A stretch of DNA of 64,000 bases from Glandiceps talaboti (taxonomy: Eukaryota; Hemichordata; Enteropneusta; Spengelidae). Made by a program: the position numbers and the translations under genes. The notes under the pieces are model-generated. The model ran no database searches and was not told the DNA's origin. It worked only from the letters and a program-made list of their open reading frames with translations. The stretch is from contig NC_135551.1 of assembly GCF_964340395.1 (NCBI RefSeq), positions 7,672,879 to 7,736,878 on the forward strand, in the 5' to 3' direction. Positions 49,365-64,000 of the stretch are shown here, in pieces. Position 1 is the stretch's first letter, and the number at the start of each line of letters is the position of its first letter.

Positions 49365-52300
49365 ATGGGCCAAGATTACTACGCGATTCTCTCATTGACC
49401 CGAAGTGTAACAGATGCAGAAATCAAGAAAGCGTAAGTGTTATTTTCCATATCATTTCAGTTATCATTCGTGAAAGAATCACCGCTGAACTTTATACCGT
49501 TATGAGTGTCATCCATGTTTTAGTGGTGAGTTCTCTACCGGGGTTGTGTAGAAGAAATATATGTGCTCTACACACATTATTATACTTATTTATTTACTTT
49601 CTGTTAAGGTTTTTGAATCCTGAAGAGTAGGTTTTCTTCCGAATGACGAGATAATCTTATCGAATATTGCTAAATGTTAAAATTGCATACATCATGTACA
49701 ATGCAATGATGTATTATTGTATAGCTGCGTTGTAAATTAATGTTTGTTGTGATTTTGAGTTTTTTCCTGTTTTTGTCCTTTTTCGTTCTGTCATTTAACC
49801 GGTTATGGACAAAACGAAAAAATAACCCACAAAAAAAACAAGAAAAAACCTCAAAATCACAATAAACGCTACAATTATTGCAGCTAAATCTAATTATAGA
49901 ATTTAGAATATAGATATCTGTACTGTAGACTTGAAAATTTGAGAATAGACTGCTCACAGATGTATAGTTGTTTACTATAATGTCACTATATACTATAATG
50001 TTTACCTGAGAAAGTACATGAACATTGCTATAGTTACCAGGTGTGACTATACTTTGTTATAAATGTCTGATTTGATTATTTTCAATCTTTAACTTGGATA
50101 TCAAGAGATTTTACTAATTTGTTTTTATTCATCTTTGACCAGATATCGGAAATTATCACTGAAGTTCCATCCGGACAAGAATCAAGAACCCTTTGCACCA
50201 GAAAAATTCCGACAGATAGCAGAAGCATATGATGTGCTGAGTGACCGTAAGTATCTTAAGCTGTAGTGTTACTGATGCACATGTACATACATGGAGGATA
50301 CATGTATATTGATCATGGTTCCAAGAATCACTAGGGCAGTACAATATCGTTACTTTGGAATGGAAAATTGGAAATGAATGTGGTGACATTTCAATCCATC
50401 TACTATGAGCCTTGATCATGTGTGATCAAAGTCTGTAGTACTAGACGGACTGAAATGTAGCATTCATTTCCAATTTACCTTTCCAAAGTAACGATATATA
50501 CTATCTTGGTACATACATGTTTTAGTAATATAATGGTAGATGACAATTGCAGTGATCATATTTACTGTATACAAGTACATTGTTGATTGCCAGAGCTGCA
50601 ATTTACTGCCCATTTCATATTAGTGTTCACTAGCTCTGTTTAATACAACCATGTAGAAACCAACAAGAAACTGCATATTCTGCAAGTTCACAAGATTGCA
50701 ATTGTTAGCTACATTGTATCTAAATGAAGTAAAGTGTAACTAGACATAGATTAGATTCACACAACAGAGGCATTGTTACCAGTGTATCACCCACTTGTGG
50801 AATCTACCATATCAAACAACAAAAGTAATATTTTTCTGTTTTGAAGTATATTGTACTAATGAGATTACTTTAATCTTTTCTATGCAGCTCGCAAGAGGGC
50901 AGTATACAACCAGTTTGGTGAAGAGGGTTTGAAGAATGGTGTGCCATCAGGTAGTGGGGAATCTGGTGCATGGACACAGGGCTACACTTTCCATGGCGAT
51001 GCACACAAAGTATTCACAGATTTCTTTGGTGGTGATAACCCATTTTCAGGTGAGACTTTGACTTTTATTACCTCAGTACTATGATAGCTTGTTGAAATTA
51101 TTAGGATAACATTTATATGAAAATTCTTACTATGTACAAATCAACATAGTTTATATTTTAGTAAGTTGATTAGGAAGCTCAAGTTCAATGAATTTTCTCC
51201 TCAATAACAATAACTGTTTACAATCTACCCAAACTTGTACAATTCTACACAAATCAAATGATAATGGACCAGATCACCACAATTAGTCTGAATGAAATAA
51301 ACCAAGTAAACATACTGCAACTAGGTGCAGATACGTAGACTAGACGCAATGTCTGGATGGTGGCACATTGGTTTATTTCACTTTTAGACAAAATGTAGCA
51401 AGAAACTCTGTTCATTTAATCTTGCTATCTTGAAGTGTTGCGTGTGCAGTTTCTTGTTGGTTTCTACATGGTTGTATCAAACAGAGATTGTAAACAGTAA
51501 TCGGCAATGTGCTGTAACTCACAAATTTAATTGGAATGCAGTCATCAATATCACAGCATATATCTCTCCAACTTGTTTCATGCATCTAAAGCAAGGTACA
51601 TGATGACAACCCTTTGCAATACACCCCTAAAGATTCAAATTAATGAGCAAAATGGGGGATTCATTTTCACTCAGAGTTAGAAATTCTGATTTATAACTCC
51701 CAATCTATTTTGCTTTTATGTTTTCATACAGAATTCTTTGATGGACCTGATGGTGATCTTAGTATGGGCTTTGGAGGAGTTAAAGGCAGAGGCAGAAAGA
51801 AGAAAGATCCACCAATTGAAAGAGATCTTGTCTTGTCATTGGAGGAGGTCTTCCATGGATGTATCAAGAAAATGAAAATCTCAAGAAGGGTATGTATCAT
51901 ACAATTATTTTGTCTTGATCACAGCTTACTGCCAGTGTGTGTCAATTATAAATATGTTGATACATCCATGTTTTTTTTTTTCAAAATGAGTAACAGTACT
52001 AAAATAATGATAGTAGCCGGTTTATTTTGCCGACTGTCGACCGTTATCTACATCCATAAGGTATGCAATTGTGCTCCACAGTGCAAATATCTAATTTAAT
52101 ACTGTAGTACATTTTGTATGTATGTGCAACCAATGCAAGTAAACCACTGGATAATATTAAATGTTACTCTTTGTACTCATCCATAAACTTATCTCATGAA
52201 ACAGTTATAAATAAGTGCATTGAAACTTGAAATGTTTATTTAACCTCCAAGACATCTAACACTTCAGTACCTTCTGTACATCCCTATCTTCTTCCCAGGT

Positions 52301-53222
52301 CATGAACGAAGACGGTCATACATCAAGTATCCGTGATAAAATCCTAACCATCCATGTCAAGAAAGGTTGGAGGGAAGGCACAAGGATAACATTCCCAGAG
52401 GAAGGGGATCAAGGACCAAATAATATTCCAGCAGACATTGTGTTTATTGTACGGGACAAACCACATCCCAGATTCAAGAGAGAAAGCAATAACCTTGTAT
52501 TTACAGCTAGAGTTTTACTGGGTAAAGCACTGACTGGTTGTAGTGTAGATGTACCAACATTGGATGGAAGACTACTTAATATTCCCATTAATGATATTAT
52601 TATGTAAGTATAAATCAATCTCTATCGACTCTACCATATGAAAAAATACTTTAAATAAAAACACATCCCAGTATAAAGTTAATGTCGATGGCAAGTCTTA
52701 CTAACATCACAATTGTTTCCTGCTGTTGTTAGAACAGTTGACTGCATAGTAAGTAGGGATTTCCTGAACATTTTTTTTATACGTATGATAAATTACATCA
52801 TCAGATCATATATGAGTTAGAAGTTAATACCTGGTATTCAGGCAATTGCAAGTGGTTGTTAAGTATGCTTCAGTAAGTAGAATATTGTGAGTACCTTTTA
52901 AATATGCAGGAAAAAGGATGCCTATAAACACGTACATGTATAAACTCAGCTTGTGTCCCAGTTGTCAAAACCTGCCAAGGTGCAAACCTGTTGATTGAAG
53001 CAGTTTTTGTACCCGTTTACAGCTGATAATAGTTTATCTGACATTTTTCATAATTTTCTTTGTTATTACAGGCCTGGTTACAGAAAGACTGTACCCGGTG
53101 AAGGTGTACCTTTGTCAAGGGACCCAACAGAAAGAGGAGATCTCCTTATCCAGTTTGATATCGAATTTCCTAAACAGTTGATACCAGAAAAGAAACAAAT
53201 GATTAAACAAGCTCTCCTGTGA
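49365..53222 (+). CDS. DNAJB13: DnaJ homolog subfamily B member 13 (radial-spoke HSP40)
   Basis: Six exons join in phase: 49365-49432, 50143-50246, 50888-51049, 51732-51889, 52299-52603 and 53072-53222, giving 315 residues (human, from memory, 316). The start reads [20 protein letters not shown], the typical DNAJB13 opening. The J domain (residues 1 to about 66) keeps an HPD tripeptide (FHPDKNQEP). A Gly/Phe linker follows ([14 protein letters not shown]), then the two client-binding beta domains, including '[16 protein letters not shown]' and '[18 protein letters not shown]'. It ends at [15 protein letters not shown]13 is the animal counterpart of Chlamydomonas radial spoke protein RSP16. 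It acts in the spokes of motile cilia and sperm flagella, and human mutations cause ciliary dyskinesia and male infertility (established). It is divergently arranged with CFAP47. Confidence 0.96.
49724..49888. mobile_element. Foldback MITE in DNAJB13 intron 1
   Basis: Left arm TTGTGATTTTGAGTTTTTTC then CTGTTTTTGTCC; right arm ACAAGAAAAAACCTCAAAAT then CACAATAAACGC, closing with ATTATTGCAGCT. A related element is at 56942-57130. Confidence 0.7.
50339..50505. mobile_element. Foldback MITE in DNAJB13 intron 2
   Basis: Left arm AGTACAATATCGTTACTTTG, GAATGGAAAATTGGAAATGA; right arm TTCATTTCCAATTTACCTTT, CCAAAGTAACGATATATACT. Arms of about 60 bases around a GATCATG core. Confidence 0.75.
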
Positions 53223-53401
53223 AGCGGATTTTTTATGGACTCAAAAATGAACTACAGAATTTTACACATGCAGAGAAAAAAAAGCGTAACAAAATATTTT
53301 AACCATATTGCGAGAATAACTGATTTACCAATCAGATAATTATAAGTGTACATAAAAACAAATTATGTGTGTATAAAGATAATATGATACACTATTAAAA
53401 A

Positions 53402-53407
53402 AATAAA
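53402..53407 (+). terminator. Candidate polyadenylation signal of DNAJB13
   Basis: AATAAA lies about 180 bases after the stop codon. A second AATAAA at 53756-53761 is an alternative. Which one is used cannot be told from sequence. Confidence 0.4.
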
Positions 53408-53977
53408 ATATACATCAATTTATTAAAAAGTAAACTATTACCGCAGAGTATGTTTATTTCACCAACAGTTGACAACTGGTAAATTATTTTGTACTTAGCC
53501 AAAACATGTAAATAATAAGATAGCCCACTACAATGACTCCATGCTGTATGTAAATGAATGTATTTGAATATTTCAAATTTGAATGTGACCTTTGACCCTA
53601 AAGGTGAAATGAAATTGAAGGCAATGGTTGGTTTGTGTTTGTTTGGGTAGCAGAGTTTTTATGATTTGAGAGAGATGTATCATACTAATACCAAAATGTA
53701 GGGTTGGGGGTGACGGTGTGTACCTTCAGAATTTATTTTTGTGCATTTTTCTCAAAATAAACCCTTTATCTTTCATCATGTTGATATTCAGTAAGTGTAT
53801 ACAAACCTCTGCTATACCGATCTCTCTCTCTCTGCTCTGTCTCCTAAAATAGGCTGGAAAAAATAACATACAATTGATTTCATGTTATGATTGGTTAGAC
53901 ACATTGCATCATGGTTTCCAGGTGTTACAATGGTAATGCAGGAAAGTACATTCCATGGAGACTGCATACCCAAAATT

Positions 53978-54003
53978 GGGGGGGGGGGGGGGGGGGGGGG
54001 GGG
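53978..54003. repeat. Poly-G tract
   Basis: About 26 consecutive G. Similar homopolymers occur at 12657-12675 (G), 17931-17949 (C) and 39927-39944 (C). Confidence 0.95.
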
Positions 54004-55097
54004 TTATAAAAATTTACTAAAAACCTATAAACCTATACTCAGTGAGTTATGATATCATTAAGTTGTACTACATGTTTAATGTATTGTAACTATGGCAACG
54101 TCAATGTCAACAAACTCACCTTTTTTAAAAGGTTCTTATTGTGATTTAAATTTTCCTTTCTCCTTTTTTTGTAAATAAAAGTTTGCTTTTTTTTCAAAAC
54201 TTACCAATCTAGTGTATAAGATGTTGTTTATTTTGCTGTTTATCTCTTTCTTAGTGTTTGGGAATAAAGTATACTTTACAAATGTAATTAAGTACAGAAG
54301 TCCAAACTGTCAATATCACATATGAACTTTAGATATATTTTTGAACATGCATTTTTTATGACATTTATGATTGGGACATTAGAACCAACAATATTCATAA
54401 GTTGTCTAAATCCTCTTTCTAACGGGATAGGTGGGGGTGGGGGGAGGGGGTTGGTATTTGATTGTATTAAAAAAAAATACAAGTTGAGAAACACTGTGAA
54501 TGGTAATATCTGTGAATAGATATTTTACTACTGAGGTGGTATTTTATAGTTGAACATTGGTTTTTTCAACCCCTCCACATTTGATGGCAAAAGCTAAAGT
54601 GACCCCTGTAACACCTGTGAACACCCCCATTTTACAAAGTGATTTCCACCCATTGATATTTTTGACAAATCACCCATCAAATGGTTTGGAAAAATATGTA
54701 TGATTCAAATGTCATAATTTTAGTCATAAATCACAATTATTTATCTTTTATATGAACATGAATTACTCATAGTATAGTTTCTCATCTCTCAGTTTCAAGC
54801 TTTAATTCATGATGACGATATCTTTTTTCAAAGCATCTCAAAGGACAATGAGAATATATATTGTTTTAAACATTTGGGAAGTATATCTACCACAATAGTC
54901 GTAGAGGGCGTCATACTGCCCCCGACTGGATGGATCCAGGATGTATCGGGATCCTGCAGGATCGCCGTTTTAAACCATTCGCGGCAGCGCCACCTAGTGG
55001 TAAAGATAAACATGACGCCAGAGTGCAGTAGTCACATAACAAAAGAACAGAGGCTGTGGTTTACGACGATGGCCAGCCGTTGACGACCTTGGCTATA

Positions 55098-55203
55098 CCA
55101 TGGATGTATTATCACTAATACATCCATGGCTATACCTAGATACGTTTTTTGTACCCATCGTGTTTTTGTATAGTGATGGGTACAAAAAACGTATCTAGGT
55201 ATA
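55098..55203. repeat. Two adjacent perfect hairpins
   Basis: The first has 14-base arms (CCATGGATGTATTA and inverse) with a four-base loop at 55098-55129. The second has 29-base perfect arms (55131-55159 and 55175-55203) with a 15-base loop. It lies about 700 bases upstream of PON exon 1. Confidence 0.9.
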
Positions 55204-55853
55204 CCCCCACAAGTATCTGTTTATTTATTTAAACCTGATTTGTCGAATAAATGTAACAACTAGCTAGTTTAGAGATGTCGAAGGATGGGTGAAATAACTT
55301 GTCTGGGTCCCCTCTACGCAATTAAAGAAATGCACATACACACACACACACTTAGCTAAGATAAAATCGTTTCATTATTTGTTCCCTTTCAAACACAAGA
55401 AATCAACAGGTTGTGCGTCATTCTCGCAAACCAGAGAAAAAATGTACATAAAAGAAATTCCATGACATAAAATTCAGTATTTATCATCCAAGTTTATATT
55501 AATATTTAGATAGAACATTGTCCACATGAGAGCCAAATTAAACTTCGTGCTGAAATCCAGAGATATATAATTCCAATGATCATATGAATCATTAAAAAGT
55601 AATTAACTAATTCATATGTTTGTTTCTTTTGATTAGATGTGATATTTTAATTATACTAACCTGTTGATCGCAAACTTTTATTTTCGCTTCCAGATTCTTT
55701 TCGAGAAAAAAAAAACACATTCTAAACTAAGCAATCTTATGACACTATATGTTTCAAATTCGTGCCCGTGTTTGTTAGCGGTTTCTGTCACAAGACCGTC
55801 AATCACATGTACCTGTCTCTACTCTGCCAGCATTGTATTGCGTATTCAATTGT

Positions 55854-55866
55854 TCACCTTTGACCT
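55854..55866 (-). promoter_or_regulatory. DR1-type nuclear receptor site upstream of PON
   Basis: On the minus strand the site reads AGGTCA-A-AGGTGA, a direct repeat spaced by one base with one mismatch, 44-56 bases upstream of the PON start codon. DR1 elements bind HNF4, RXR/PPAR and COUP-TF receptors (established). If the transcript starts upstream of this it would lie in the 5' UTR. Confidence 0.35.
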
Positions 55867-55909
55867 ACGCATGATAACAGTGAAGAGAGTTTCGTTCGTT
55901 TAGTTTACA

Positions 55910-63399
<7,490 letters not shown>

Positions 63400-63599
63400 G
63401 TGATGCCCTCAGTTATTCACAAAATGCGTTTTGTGTTCCAAATGGCAGCTACAACAATTCACATTCAATTCAAGATCGTCTCTGTTCATTAAGTTTGCAT
63501 ATTACAGCTTGTGCGTAGTTTTAAGGGGATTTTTATATCTATTTTTGATATTGTAAATTATAAATCAACTTTACCATCTATTTAAAAAAAAAACAATAT
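63400..63599. other. PON intron sequence at the right edge
   Basis: After the donor of the seventh exon found (63399) no further PON exon was found up to 64000. The rest of the gene must lie to the right. Confidence 0.5.
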
Positions 63600-63778
63600 T
63601 ACATATAACATATACCAAGTCTTTGTTTGTAACTCAATACATTGTAAATCATTTTTTTAATGTGTAACAATAACATGTTTGTTATTGTACGTACAATAAC
63701 AAACGTTTTGCACATTTTTGCATCTTTTTTCAATTTATCATTGAGTTACAATCAAGAACTTGGGATATGTTATTTCGT
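63600..63778. mobile_element. Imperfect foldback element after PON exon 7
   Basis: The left arm has ATAACATATACCAAGTCTTT and GTAACTCAAT; the right arm has ATTGAGTTAC and AAGAACTTGGGATATGTTAT. A central AACAATAACA...TGTTATTGT palindrome is nested inside. Confidence 0.55.
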
Positions 63779-64000
63779 ATCGTTTTTTCAAGTAGAAAAA
63801 CATAGTTTAATAGATTAAAATTCCAAATTAAATACCCAATTCTAATGTATATGGTCACTTTGATATAGATGATCTCAGTACCACGTGGTGGATGTTACAC
63901 CATGTTGCATAGGGTCTATGAATATTCATGAACTGTGTTGACCCTGTGTTCTGATTTCCCTATTCTAGAGGATATATCTCCATACAGGTATAGACAACAT

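Larger units (their letters stand above)
53420..55853. other. Intergenic region between DNAJB13 and PON
   Basis: Holds the likely DNAJB13 3' UTR, a poly-G run, one DR1-like motif (53586-53598) and the hairpin at 55098-55203. No splice-supported open frame was found. Confidence 0.55.

Overview
This is eukaryotic DNA: intron-rich, AT-rich, full of microsatellites, foldback MITE-like elements and a tRNA-derived SINE. All coding exons found are bounded by GT-AG splice sites. The gene content (axonemal proteins CFAP47 and DNAJB13, a paraoxonase, an ankyrin-repeat protein) and the repeat style suggest a marine invertebrate, perhaps a non-vertebrate deuterostome such as a hemichordate or lancelet. 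The species cannot be fixed from the sequence alone. No rRNA, functional tRNA, CRISPR array or bacterial-type operon was seen.

Layout. (1) 405-4508, plus strand: the last five exons found of an ankyrin-repeat gene whose 5' part lies outside the window. (2) 4509-11119: intergenic, repeats only. (3) 11120-48695, minus strand: an apparently complete CFAP47 gene. I could trace 49 coding exons by hand, giving about 3,337 codons with reading phase preserved at every junction except one ambiguous case (exon 44/45). (4) 48696-49364: a short intergenic stretch with two RFX/X-box-like sites, shared head-to-head by CFAP47 and DNAJB13. (5) 49365-53222, plus strand: complete six-exon DNAJB13, 315 residues. 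(6) 53223-55909: intergenic, with a striking perfect hairpin. (7) 55910-63399 and beyond, plus strand: a paraoxonase (PON) family gene, first seven exons found, running off the right edge, with an assembly gap in intron 1.

How the genes relate. CFAP47 (central apparatus, sperm flagellum) and DNAJB13 (radial spoke) serve the same organelle, and their divergent arrangement suggests co-expression in ciliated or sperm cells. The PON gene and the ankyrin gene have no evident functional link to them.

The most unusual signals are structural. At least three CFAP47 exons have their 3' ends duplicated into the adjoining intron; one of these is a 40-bp unit carrying the splice donor, present six times. 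A 65-bp satellite array in one intron appears to have grown from one arm of a foldback element that is still present elsewhere in the same gene, and was later split by a 1.6-kb terminal-inverted-repeat transposon. I found no convincing new biological system beyond these.
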